Shown: positions 28,642-37,687 of the stretch, one piece after another
How positions within the stretch are numbered: position 1 is the stretch's first letter
Layout: every line of letters starts with the position of its first letter
NCBI GenBank assembly: GCA_963745755.1
Contig: CAVUYP010000001.1
Coordinates: 124,001 to 188,000 of the forward strand
Reading direction: 5' to 3'
Length of the DNA stretch: 64,000 nt
Source: RHKX01 sp963745755
GTDB taxonomy: Bacteria; Actinomycetota; Thermoleophilia; Solirubrobacterales; 70-9
Position numbers and translations under genes: made by a program
The notes under the pieces: generated by a model
Seen by the model: the letters and a program-made list of their open reading frames with translations, nothing else
Told to the model about the DNA's origin: nothing
Databases searched by the model: none

Positions 28642-31204
28642 ATGACAACGCACATCGAATTACCCATCGAAGGCATGACCTGCGAGCATTGCGTGCGGGC
28701 GGTGCGCACGGCGCTGGAAGGCGTGCCGGGCGTGCAGTCGGCCGCAGTCGACCTGGCAGCCAACAAAGCGGAAATCGAACTGGAGCCGGACCAGTCCAGC
28801 CGTAGCGACCTGGTTCAAGCGGTGATCGACTCGGGCTACGGCGTACCGGGAGAAGCGCCGACGAGCGCGCCACTCGTGCAAGTCAGCCTGGGAGCGCCCG
28901 GCAAAAACGCGACGTCGCCGGACGGGCAGGCGACGATGCCGCCGCCGACACCCCTCGAGTACTCGGAAACTCCGCCGCCGCCCCAGCCTCCCGCCGCCAG
29001 CATGCCATCCGCGGAGCGGCTGCTGCTGGATATCGAAGGCATGCACTGCGCCAGTTGCGTATCGCGAGTCGAAGGCGCGTTACAGGGCGTAGCCGGCGTC
29101 GCTTCGGCCCGAGTCAATTTGGCAACCGAACAGGCCTCGGTGGAACTCGATCCCCAGCGCGCAAGCTCGATGATCTGCTGGCTGCCGTGCGCGCAAGCGG
29201 CTATGCCGCCAGCCCCATTGCCGGCGCAGCAACCGGCGCCGACCTGGGCGCCAAAAACCGACGCGAAGCGGTCATGTGGGGCAGCCGAACGGCCGTCGGC
29301 GTCGTGCTGCTCGTCCTCTTGGCCATTGCCAAGTACGGCGACTTTGCTTCTGCAGCCGTGCAGGGATGGCTGCAGTTGATCGCGGCTACCGTGCTGCAAG
29401 TCTATCTTGGCTGGCCCTATTTCGCCGGCGCGATCGGCCGACTACGCCACGGCTCGACGAACATGGACACGCTGGTGGCCATGGGTACGGGCGCCGCGTA
29501 CGGGTCGGGCGTGCAGCAATGGCTCAGCGGCGCCGCGCACGGCCACGGCATGTTCTTTCTCGATGCCGGCATGATCCTGACCTTCATCACGCTGGGCAAG
29601 CTGCTTGAGGCGCTGGCCAAAGGCCGCGCCTCGGCCGCCATTCGCCGATTGCTGGATTTAAGCCCGCCCGTGGCGACGCTGCTCGACGGAGATCAGCCAC
29701 GCGACGTTCCGGTCGAGCAGGTGCAGCCAGGCCAGCGAGTCTTGGTCCGTCCTGGCGGACGCATCCCCCTCGACGGCAAGATACTTTCCGGTTCGAGCAG
29801 CGTCGATCAGTCGTGGCTGACCGGCGAATCGCTCCCAGTCGACAAGTCGCCCGGCGACGAGGCCTTGGCCGGTACGATCAACGGTCAAGGCGCGTTTGAC
29901 GATCGAAGTCGCGCGTTCGGCGGGCGAGACGGCGCTGGCAAAGACCATTGAACTGGTCCGTCGGGCGCAGGAATCGAAGCGCAAATCCAGCGGCTGGCCG
30001 ATCGGGTCATCAGTTATTTCGTGCCTGCTGTATTGGTCGTGGCCGTGATCACGCTGCTGGCTTGGGGCTTTATTGCCGCCGACGGCTGGGCTACCGGATT
30101 GTCGGCCGCCGTGGCGGTGCTGGTAGTCGCCTGTCCTTGCGCGCTGGGGCTGGCCACGCCCACCGCAGTGCTGGTCGGCAGCGGCCGCGGAGCGGAGCAC
30201 GGCATTCTGATCAAAGAAGCCCATGCGCTCGAACTCGCAGGGCAGCTAACCACGGTTGTGCTCGACAAGACGGGCACCGTTACGCTCGGCAAACCGCAAG
30301 TCACCGAGGTCGCCCCCGCCTCGGGCGTCACGGATGAAGAGTTGCTTGCTTCCGCCGCCGCCGCCGAACGGCTCAGTCAGCATCCGCTGGCGGCGTGCGT
30401 CGTAACCGAGGCCGAGAGCCGCGGCCTCAGAATCCCCCCGGCTGATGATCTGCAAGTGGTCGCCGGCGCGGGCGTTCGCGCCACAAGCGAGGGAGAGTCG
30501 CTCTTCGTTGGCAACGAGCAGTTGCTCAATGCGGCCGGCATTTCGCCCGACCAACAGGCTCCGCTCATCGAGCGGTTGCGCGGCGCAGGGGCCAGCCCGC
30601 TGCTTGTCGCACGAGGAAATCGCTACCTCGGTCTGATTGCGGTCGCCGACGTAATGGCGCCGCACAGCCGCGAAGCCGTCAACGATTTGAAATCGCTGGG
30701 ACTCGAGGTGCATTTGCTCTCCGGCGATCATCGCCGCACCGTGGAAGCGGTGGCGGGTCAGGCGGGCATCGACCAATTCACGGCCGAAGTCCTGCCGGCG
30801 GACAAGGAGCAAGTGGTTCGGCGTTTGCAGGAACAAGGCCGCGTGACGGCCATGGTGGGCGACGGCATCAACGACGCGCCGGCGCTGGCGGCCGCGGACC
30901 TGGGCATTGCCATCGGCTCGGGTTCCGACGTGGCCATCGAAGCGGCTCAGATTGTGCTGGTCCGCTCCGATCTGCGCAGCGTCGGGCAGGCCATTCGACT
31001 GTCGCGGCCACGCTGAGCACGATCAAGCAAAACCTGGTCTGGGCCTTGGTCTACAACGTGCTGCTCATCCCTTCGGCCGCCGGATTGCTTGAGCCGGTCT
31101 TCGGCTGGCGCCTGCCCCCTGTGGCCGCGGCGGCTGCCATGGCGCTGAGCAGCGTAAGCGTAGTGACGAATAGCCTGCTATTGCGCCGCAAGAAACTCGA
31201 TTGA
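28642..31204 (+). CDS. copA: Cu+-exporting P1B-type ATPase with two HMA domains
   Basis: About 853 residues. Copper(I) efflux pump of the inner membrane. ATG 28642 starts MTTHIELPIEGMTCEHCVRA, the first HMA domain (CEHC). A Pro-rich linker of about 70 residues leads to the second, DIEGMHCASCVSRVEGALQG. Then follow membrane segments, the actuator motif LTGESLPVDK, the metal-site CPC in VACPCALGLATPTAVLVG, the phosphorylation site LDKTGTVTLGKP, the HP motif LSQHPLAACV and the hinge MVGDGINDAPALAAADLG. Three one-base breaks (near 29165, 29900-29960 and 31008) interrupt it. Transcribed away from cinA; no copper sensor gene is adjacent. Confidence 0.9.
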
Positions 31205-31252
31205 GCGAGGGGCTGAGGCCGAGAGACCTCCGCCTCGCACCCGTGCGGGAAG

Positions 31253-31510
31253 TCATTTGCTCGTAAGCTGGAAATCGTAGCGCTCGGCTTTGTCTTTCTC
31301 GATGCTGACGTTCAGCTCGGTCTTTTCGTAATTGCTATACTTTTCAGGGAGCGACTCCTCGGCCTGGCCCATCATCTGGAGTTCCTCCATGTCCATTCCT
31401 TCCTCGGGCTTGACCACGGCGCCGCTAGCGGCAACGACCCGGCTGATCGTCACTTTGTATTGACCCGCAACGGCGCCCCGGGATGTGCCCGTCGAGACTT
31501 CGTAAATCCG
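31253..31510 (-). pseudogene. 3' fragment of a carboxypeptidase-regulatory-like secreted protein
   Basis: The readable 85 residues (EVSTGTSRGAVAGQYKVTIS ... AERYDFQLTSK) look like the end of the small planctomycete lipoproteins built from one carboxypeptidase-regulatory (Ig-like) domain, with the GQYKVTISR strand and a C-terminal FDF/YDFQLT strand. A TGA at 31511-31513 lies directly upstream in frame, and no signal peptide or N-terminal strands were found in any frame further up. Either the 5' half is lost, or several breaks hide it. Confidence 0.45.
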
Positions 31511-31825
31511 TCAGCGCGGCGTTTCGAGCGAAGAACGCGCATTAACCAATCCTGCTAGTGAAATCATAAAGGCCCGCCTATCAATCACTGCCAGGAGTTG
31601 TGAACCGCCGAAGCCGCACGGCTTCGCTTCAAACCGCACAGCGATCGCGCGGCCAGTCCGCGCAGCGCAAACGCTCGAGACCTGACCGCCCTGGGCAAGA
31701 CGCCGCGAACCGATCGTCAACGAGCGGAGCCGCGCCGACGCGGGACGTCGCCGAGATTCAGTGCTAAGCTTTATGCACGGGAAAGGGCATTTTCGACCGA
31801 CGACCAACCAGGAGCGCCTCCTTCA
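31511..31825. other. Intergenic stretch, nothing recognised
   Basis: It could contain remains of the 5' half of the broken gene on the minus strand, but I could not read a matching domain in any frame. The plus-strand end must hold the promoter of the cyclase gene. Confidence 0.3.
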
Positions 31826-32683
31826 ATGCGCACATGGCTTTCTCTGGCGATTGGCGCCGCGGCGAGTTCGGCGATGGCGGCGCTTGCATTCGTGTTCACG
31901 CCCGGCGCGACGGCCATTGCTCAAAGCGCCCCTACGAACGCCACCAGTTTGGTTGAGGCTCTGGCGGAAGGCCGGGCCGTGGACTTGACGCACCCGTTCG
32001 ACGAGAACACGATCTATTGGCCCACGGAGCCGGGCTTCTTGCTGGAAAAGGTGACGGCGGGTTCGACGCCAAAAGGCTATTTCTACGCGGCCAATCGCTT
32101 TGCCGCGGCTGAGCATGGGGGGACGCACCTCGACGCCCCGATTCATTTCTTCCAGGGACGCCGCACCGTCGATCAAATTCCGCTCGAACAGTTGATCGGC
32201 GCCGGCGCTGTGATTGACGTCAGCGACAAGTGCACCGACGATCCAGACTACGAGATCGGCATCGAAGACCTGCGGAATTGGGAAACCACCCATCGGCGGC
32301 AACTCGTTGACGTGATTCTGCTGCTGCGCACCGGCTATAGCAAACGCTGGCCTGACCGCAAGCGTTACCTGGGGACCGAGGCGAGGGGCACGGCGGCCGT
32401 CGCGAACCTTCATTTCCCCGGGCTGTCACCCGACGCCGCGCAGTGGCTGGTCGAACACCGAAGCGTGAAAGCGGTCGGCATCGACACCGCCAGCATCGAT
32501 TACGGTCAGTCGACGCATTTCCAAAGCCACGTCCGGCTGTTCGAACACAACGTGCCCGTGTTCGAGAATCTGGCCCATCTCGACGAACTGCCGGGCGACT
32601 CGTTTGCCGTCATTGCTTTACCCATGAAGATTGCCGAAGGCACCGGCGCGCCGTTGAGGATCATTGCCGTTTTGCAAAAGTAA
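31826..32683 (+). CDS. Cyclase-family (kynurenine formamidase-like) metal hydrolase, secreted
   Basis: 285 residues, clean frame, with an N-terminal signal (AIGAAASSAMAALAFVFTPG). The family signature HGGTHLDAPIHF provides the metal-binding His and Asp residues; VDLTHPFDENTIYWPTEPGF precedes it and VGIDTASIDYGQSTHFQSH follows. Members hydrolyse formamide, lactone or cyclic amide bonds, as KynB does. With a signal peptide this protein probably works in the periplasm on an external substrate, so kynurenine formamidase activity is not assumed. It stands alone between a broken gene and a convergent Nudix gene. Confidence 0.8.
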   Translation: MRTWLSLAIGAAASSAMAALAFVFTPGATAIAQSAPTNATSLVEALAEGRAVDLTHPFDENTIYWPTEPGFLLEKVTAGSTPKGYFYAANRFAAAEHGGTHLDAPIHFFQGRRTVDQIPLEQLIGAGAVIDVSDKCTDDPDYEIGIEDLRNWETTHRRQLVDVILLLRTGYSKRWPDRKRYLGTEARGTAAVANLHFPGLSPDAAQWLVEHRSVKAVGIDTASIDYGQSTHFQSHVRLFEHNVPVFENLAHLDELPGDSFAVIALPMKIAEGTGAPLRIIAVLQK

Positions 32684-32861
32684 GGGGCGCTCGAAGCTGC
32701 GAGAGCGGCTGGCGCAGGCTTGCAGGCAACGCTCGACGCGCAGAGAGAAATGAGCAGCGGCGCCTCTTCGGGAGTCTGCGGTCTCTCATTCGCCATGCGA
32801 GAAAAGCCGACGCCGAACAGTAAGGCGCCGGAGCAAAGGCCCCCGCCCGAGGTTGACGCAA

Positions 32862-33314
32862 TCAGGACGGGCCGCGTTGACCCGGGCGCAGCCGTTGATC
32901 GAGTTCCCACAATGCCGTTCGATTGGAATCCCACCTGAGACGGGCAAATGCCGCGTCGTACGAAAGCCAGGCGGCGCTGGAATGCTCGGCTGAAAGTCGA
33001 AGCTCCAGAGTCCCAACGTCGACGCCAAAGCAGTATTCCGGAATCACAAGCAGCTCGCATGGCCAATGATGCGCGTGCGGAAAAGACGTGCGAGGAATGC
33101 TCGCATGGCTGTCCAGCGGGAGCCATCGGCCCTCAACAATTCCCGCTTCTTCCGCAGCCTCCCGCTGCGCCGCCTGCAGCGGCCCTTCATGGTCCTCGCC
33201 GCCTCCGGCGATAAACTGCCAGATCGGTACGTCTGTTCGGTGGAATACGGCATATTCGGGCGTCAAAGCCAGGCGGAACGGGATAACCAGGATTTGAAAG
33301 GGTGCTCGAGGCAT
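32862..33314 (-). CDS. Nudix hydrolase
   Basis: 150 residues from MPRAPFQILVIPFRLALTPE. The Nudix box GGGEDHEGPLQAAQREAAEE-AG fits the pattern GX5EX7REUXEEXGU. VPIWQFIAGGGE ahead of it and FGVDVGTLELRLSAEHSSAA behind it resemble the dihydroneopterin-triphosphate pyrophosphatase/NudB-like group (PQWxFPGGG), but substrate assignment is weak. Clean frame, no operon partner. Confidence 0.8.
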   Translation of the reverse strand: MPRAPFQILVIPFRLALTPEYAVFHRTDVPIWQFIAGGGEDHEGPLQAAQREAAEEAGIVEGRWLPLDSHASIPRTSFPHAHHWPCELLVIPEYCFGVDVGTLELRLSAEHSSAAWLSYDAAFARLRWDSNRTALWELDQRLRPGQRGPS

Positions 33315-33852
33315 GTAAAATCGACTTGCTGCAAGCTGGGCTTCTAATCTGACAAGGGCGCCAGCGGATCATGGCGCCTCTCCGTCCGGCCAACACTCGT
33401 AACGGAACTCCAGCACGAACGGGGCATACGACAATCACTCGAAGCCATTATTTGCTCCTCGCAATCGCCGCACGATCTCCCGGAACGCGCTGCGACAATG
33501 GCTTCGAGCGGTTGTCCATGCCGCGTACAGCCGTCGCACTCAAGCGTCACTCCGCCGCGTCTCGTCAGAATTATGTGACGGCTTCGCCGCTTGTAAGGAG
33601 CGAAGGCGAGGGCGGATACTCCTTGCAAGGCAATTAGTTAAGGCGTATTTCTGCGTGGCAAATAGCGGCTGACCATTTGGTTATTTTCGCCTGGGAACTG
33701 GGCTTTACCCGGTTGAGGCTTCTCGGCACAATACCGCCTCGCAATTGGCCACTTCCGCATACGCCAATCAGTACAGTCGGCACGTGAATCCTGAAGGAAG
33801 GGATTCACGCGGTCACGGACGACCTCGCCGAGACAGCAAGGAGGCGCTAAAC
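33315..33852. other. Intergenic stretch of about 540 bp, no gene found
   Basis: Short open frames exist on both strands but none has a convincing start, composition or motif. SD AAGGAGG for the next gene is at its right end. The region may hold the promoter of the envelope cluster; no clear hexamers were identified. Confidence 0.35.
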
Positions 33853-34524
33853 GTGAAGAATTCCCTGTCTGTGGCCACGCTCGTGGCCGTTTTAGCGGCT
33901 GTTCAGTTTGCGGCGGACACCGCCCACGCTCAACCGCGCCCCGGCGGTTCTCAAGTGGCGATCGTCGACCTGACCTACATCTTCGCCAACCACGTCCGCT
34001 TCAAGGCGCTGGTCGAAGATATGCGAAAGGATGTCGAAGCCGCGGAAAGCGACTTGAAGACCGCCAAAGAGGCCATCGAAAAGCTGGCCGAGCGTGCGGA
34101 CGACTACGTCAAATCGTCGCCGGAATACAAGGACCTTGAAGAAGACCTGGCCAAGCGCCAAGCCGACCTGCAGGTGCAAGTCAATATCCAGAAGCGGAAT
34201 TTCATGGAGCAAGAAGCGAAGATCTACCTTTCGATCTATCGCGAGGTGCTCGATCACGTGAAGAACCATGCCGAAAAGTACGGGATCAGCCTGGTCCTGC
34301 GTTTCAACGGCGATCCGGTCGACGGAGACGATCTGCAGGGCGTGATGCGAGAACTGAATCGCCAGGTGGTTTACTACCATCGGGCCATCGACATTACGCC
34401 GATCGTGCTCGAAGCCTGCAACGCCAGCGCCGGGCCGGCTCGCCCGCAAACGCGGCAAACGCTTCCCCCGGCCGCGGCTAAGCCCGGTTTGCGGCAAGGA
34501 GTCCTTCCGCGCACCAGTCGCTGA
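33853..34524 (+). CDS. OmpH/Skp-family periplasmic chaperone
   Basis: 223 residues from GTG 33853, chosen because AAGGAGG lies eight bases upstream and the signal peptide follows directly (SVATLVAVLAAVQFAADTAH). The mature part starts SQVAIVDLTYIFANHVRFKA, the OmpH N-terminal strand. A long coiled coil follows (MRKDVEAAESDLKTAKEAIE, DLEEDLAKRQADLQVQVNIQ) and YREVLDHVKNHAEKYGISLV. Skp-like trimers carry outer-membrane proteins across the periplasm. The last 45 residues are Pro/Ala/Arg-rich. Its position before lpxC and lpxA fits an envelope-biogenesis cluster. Confidence 0.82.
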   Translation: MKNSLSVATLVAVLAAVQFAADTAHAQPRPGGSQVAIVDLTYIFANHVRFKALVEDMRKDVEAAESDLKTAKEAIEKLAERADDYVKSSPEYKDLEEDLAKRQADLQVQVNIQKRNFMEQEAKIYLSIYREVLDHVKNHAEKYGISLVLRFNGDPVDGDDLQGVMRELNRQVVYYHRAIDITPIVLEACNASAGPARPQTRQTLPPAAAKPGLRQGVLPRTSR

Positions 34525-34604
34525 GCGGCGAGACGGCGCTCGGCGTCGACGCCCCGCGCACGGAGGCGCGGGGGGCCATCACCTTGTTCCAGTCACCAGG
34601 ATCT

Positions 34605-35591
34605 ATGTTCAAGCGTTTCAAGGATGATTCGCGGCCGTCGTTGCACGTGCCGCGCCAGCAGCGGACGCTGGCGGGGATCGCGGTTGTCGAAGGATTCGGG
34701 TATTGGAGCGGAAAAGACGTTCGCGTCGAATTCCGCCCGGCGCCCGCCGACACCGGGATCGTCTTCGTACGAGAGGACCAGTCCCCCCAGGCCAGAATTC
34801 CCGCGATCGTCGCCAACCGCGTCGAAACGCCTCGCCGCACCACGTTGCGGTCGGGCGCGGCGAGCGTGGAGATGGTCGAGCATATCATGGCGGCGCTGGG
34901 CGGCCTGCAGGTCGACAACTGCGAAGTGGCCGTAAATTCCGCCGAAATGCCCGGCTGCGACGGCTCCAGTCTGCCGTTCGTCGAGGCGGTCCTGGAGGCC
35001 GGCATCGTCGCGCAGAACGCCGTCCGGTCGACGCTATTCGTCCGCGAAGTAACGCGACTGGGCAACGACGAGAGCTGGGTGGAAGCCCGGCCTGGCTCCG
35101 CGGCGGGACTGTCGATCAAGTTCCATCTCGATTACGGTTCTTCCACGGCGATCGGCCGGCAGACGATGACGCTGCCCGTCACGCCCGACTCATTCCGGCG
35201 AGAATTGGCTCCCGCCCGCACGTTCATGCTCAAGAGCGAGGCCGACTGGCTGCTGGCCCAGGGTCTGGGAACGCGCGTGACTCTCAAGGACTTGCTGGTC
35301 TTCGACAGCGAAGGCCCGATCGACAACGAATTGCGGTTTCGCGACGAGTGCGTACGCCACAAGACGCTCGACCTGGTGGGCGACCTGGCCCTGGCCGGCT
35401 GCGACCTGGCCGGACATTTTGTGGCCTTCCGCAGCGGCCACCGGCTGAACGCCGAAATGGTTCGAGTACTGTTGACCGAAGGAGACATGGTTGGCGGGTA
35501 TCGGCGCATCCGCATAAGGCGGCGCGCGCGCAGGCCCCCTGACGTTCAAGTTCGCATGACCGGGTTGTACGCTACGCAACGATCCCCTTAA
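34605..35591 (+). CDS. lpxC: UDP-3-O-acyl-N-acetylglucosamine deacetylase
   Basis: 328 residues from ATG 34605; a TTG at 34584 is also in frame. Zinc enzyme for the first committed step of lipid A synthesis. Motifs are QQRTLAGIAVVEGFGYWSG, the zinc-binding EHIMAALGGLQVDNCEV (E and H), MPGCDGSSLPFVEAV, CVRHKTLDLVGDLALAG (zinc His and Asp) and GHFVAFRSGHRLN (catalytic His). No frame breaks. With lpxA next to it, this shows that the organism makes lipid A and has an outer membrane. Confidence 0.92.
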   Translation: MFKRFKDDSRPSLHVPRQQRTLAGIAVVEGFGYWSGKDVRVEFRPAPADTGIVFVREDQSPQARIPAIVANRVETPRRTTLRSGAASVEMVEHIMAALGGLQVDNCEVAVNSAEMPGCDGSSLPFVEAVLEAGIVAQNAVRSTLFVREVTRLGNDESWVEARPGSAAGLSIKFHLDYGSSTAIGRQTMTLPVTPDSFRRELAPARTFMLKSEADWLLAQGLGTRVTLKDLLVFDSEGPIDNELRFRDECVRHKTLDLVGDLALAGCDLAGHFVAFRSGHRLNAEMVRVLLTEGDMVGGYRRIRIRRRARRPPDVQVRMTGLYATQRSP

Positions 35592-35627
35592 CAGTTGTGG
35601 CCATTAACCAGCTTGTGGAGCTCAGAC

Positions 35628-36434
35628 ATGGCAACCTATATCGGTGAACACGCCGCCATCGACTCGCGAGCCGAGATCGACCACGACGTGGAGATCGGTC
35701 CTTTTTGCGTGATCGGTCCGCACGTGCGCATTGGCCGCGGCACCCGGCTCGAAAACGGCGTGACGGTCATGGGGCACGTCACCATCGGTCAAGACAATCA
35801 TTTTTATCCGGGCGTAGTGATCGGCGGCGAACCGCAGGACTTGAGCTATCGCGGCAGCGACACTCAGGTGGTGATCGGCGACCATAACACGCTTCGCGAA
35901 GGCGTGACCATCAACCGCGCCACCGAAAAGGAGGACGGCGTCACCTCGCTCGGCAACCACAATTTCCTGATGGCCTGTTCCCACGTGGCCCACGATTGCC
36001 GGCTGGGCAACCACATCGTGATTGCCAATGGGGCCCTGCTCGGCGGTCACGTGCACATCCACGATCACGCTTCGCTCTCGGGCGGCGTGGCCGTCCATCA
36101 TTACGCGACGATCGGCAGCTATAGCTTCGTCGCCGGCTTGAGCCGCGTGCTGCACGACGTGCCTCCGTTCATGCTGGTCGATGGTCATCCGTCCCGTCCG
36201 CGCTGCATCAACGTCGTGGCGCTGAAGCGCAAGAACTTCTCTTCGGAAGCAATTAATTGCCTGGCCGAAGCCCATCGCCTGCTGTACCGCGCGAAGGTGG
36301 GCCTGGATCACGCCCGCGAAATCCTCCGCGGCAACGACCAGCTCGTTCCCCAAGTGAACGAGTTGCTGAGCTTCGTGCAGAGCCAGCAGGAGGGGCAGCA
36401 CGGCCGCGGCCGAGAACGCAGGAGAGCCGCGTGA
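35628..36434 (+). CDS. lpxA: Acyl-ACP--UDP-N-acetylglucosamine O/N-acyltransferase
   Basis: 268 residues from ATG 35628 (GGAG eight bases upstream). Left-handed beta-helix of hexapeptide repeats (IDSRAEIDHDVEIGPFCVIG), the donor-site segment GEPQDLSYRGSDTQVVIGDH, LREGVTINRAT, catalytic-region ACSHVAHDCRLGNHIVIANG (the two His of the HxxH motif) and LLGGHVHIHDHASLSGGVAV. The C-terminal helical part is CLAEAHRLLYRAKVGLDHAR. Its stop overlaps the start of the next gene (GTGA, 36431-36434), so the two proteins are translationally coupled. That suggests the dehydrogenase product feeds LpxA. Confidence 0.92.
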   Translation: MATYIGEHAAIDSRAEIDHDVEIGPFCVIGPHVRIGRGTRLENGVTVMGHVTIGQDNHFYPGVVIGGEPQDLSYRGSDTQVVIGDHNTLREGVTINRATEKEDGVTSLGNHNFLMACSHVAHDCRLGNHIVIANGALLGGHVHIHDHASLSGGVAVHHYATIGSYSFVAGLSRVLHDVPPFMLVDGHPSRPRCINVVALKRKNFSSEAINCLAEAHRLLYRAKVGLDHAREILRGNDQLVPQVNELLSFVQSQQEGQHGRGRERRRAA

Positions 36435-37555
36435 AACCGCTCAAGACGGCCGTCGTCGGCGCCGGCCACCTCGGCCGAATCCACGCCCGCATTCTCTCCG
36501 GACTGGAAGACTTTGAACTGGTCGGCGTCGCCGACCCGGTCGAAGCCAGCCGGCGCGAGGTCGCCCAAACCTATCGCACGGAGGCGGTCGCAGACTTTCG
36601 GCAGCTCGTCGGCCGCATCGACGCCGCCGTCGTCGCGGCGCCGACCAAATATCATCACGCCATCGCCTGCGAGCTGTTGTCGCACGGCATACACCTGCTG
36701 GTGGAAAAGCCCCTGGCGGCCACGCGAGCCGAAGCCGAAGAACTGGTCGAAGCGGCCCGGCGCCACGGAGCGCTGCTGCAAGTCGGCCACGTCGAACGCT
36801 TCAATCCGGCCTTGGCCGCCGCCCTGCCGCACGTGCGCGATCCCAAATACGTCGAGGCCGTCCGACGCGGCGGCTTCACCTTCCGCTCCACGGACATCGG
36901 CGTCGTGCTCGACCTGATGATCCACGACATCGATTTAACGCTCTCGCTCGTCCAGTCGCCGGTGCGGCGAGTCGAGGCGATGGGCGTATCCCTGTTCGGT
37001 CGCCATGAAGACGTGGCGAACGCCCGGCTGTACTTTGAAAGCGGCTGCGTTGCGTCGCTCAGCGCGTCTCGCGCCAGCCACAGTGCGGCGCGAACCATGC
37101 AGATTTGGACGCGACGCGGTTTCGCGGGCATCGACTTCGCCACCAGGACGACGTCTCTCGTCCGCCCGAGCGAGATGCTGCTGCAGCGAGAATTCGACGC
37201 GGATCAATTGCCGATCGAGGAAAAGACGCGACTCAAGGATCGCTTCATGGCGGAGCACTTGCCGATCGAGCAGATCCAGGCTGAACCGTGCGATGCCATT
37301 ACCGCCGAACTGAATGACTTTGCCGGCGCCATCCGCGCCGGCCGCGCACCGCGCGTGACGGGCGAACACGGCCGCGATGCCATCGCGGTCGCGGAACGCA
37401 TCCTGTCGCAGATCGAGACCCACGCCTGGGATGGCGCTGCCGATGGTCCGGTCGGTCCTCAAGTGCTGCCCATGACCTCTCCGATACCCGCCCCGCACTG
37501 GAAGTTGGGCGCACGCGACCCCGCCCCCCCAAGCGAACGTCGCCAGGCAGGTTGA
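36431..37555 (+). CDS. Gfo/Idh/MocA oxidoreductase, UDP-GlcNAc 3-dehydrogenase (GnnA)-like
   Basis: 374 residues from GTG 36431. NAD-binding VVGAGHLGRIHARILSGLED, then APTKYHHAIACELLSHGIHL, LLVEKPLAATRAEAEELVEA, LLQVGHVERFNPALAAALPH, GVVLDLMIHDIDLTLSLV and SASRASHSAARTMQIWTRRG. The EKP and HDIDL motifs carry the catalytic Lys and His expected of the family. It is coupled to lpxA by a 4-bp overlap. In Acidithiobacillus and Leptospira a relative (GnnA) oxidises UDP-GlcNAc at C3 so that a 3-amino group can be added for amide-linked lipid A. I infer a similar role here from context; no gnnB-type aminotransferase is adjacent. Confidence 0.7.
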   Translation: MKPLKTAVVGAGHLGRIHARILSGLEDFELVGVADPVEASRREVAQTYRTEAVADFRQLVGRIDAAVVAAPTKYHHAIACELLSHGIHLLVEKPLAATRAEAEELVEAARRHGALLQVGHVERFNPALAAALPHVRDPKYVEAVRRGGFTFRSTDIGVVLDLMIHDIDLTLSLVQSPVRRVEAMGVSLFGRHEDVANARLYFESGCVASLSASRASHSAARTMQIWTRRGFAGIDFATRTTSLVRPSEMLLQREFDADQLPIEEKTRLKDRFMAEHLPIEQIQAEPCDAITAELNDFAGAIRAGRAPRVTGEHGRDAIAVAERILSQIETHAWDGAADGPVGPQVLPMTSPIPAPHWKLGARDPAPPSERRQAG

Positions 37556-37687
37556 TCGCCGGCGCAACGTCGCCAACGCGATCGTAGCAGCGAAACAGCA
37601 CGAGACGGCTGCGCTTCGGGCTCGCGAAGGCGGCTCCCCGCGCACGCGGCTCCCCGGAGTTTTCACGGATTCCGCGACGACGGTGCG

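Noticed and set aside
33344..33637. Small open frames on both strands in the 33.3-33.9 kb gap
   Set aside because: No ribosome binding site, unusual composition and no recognisable segment.
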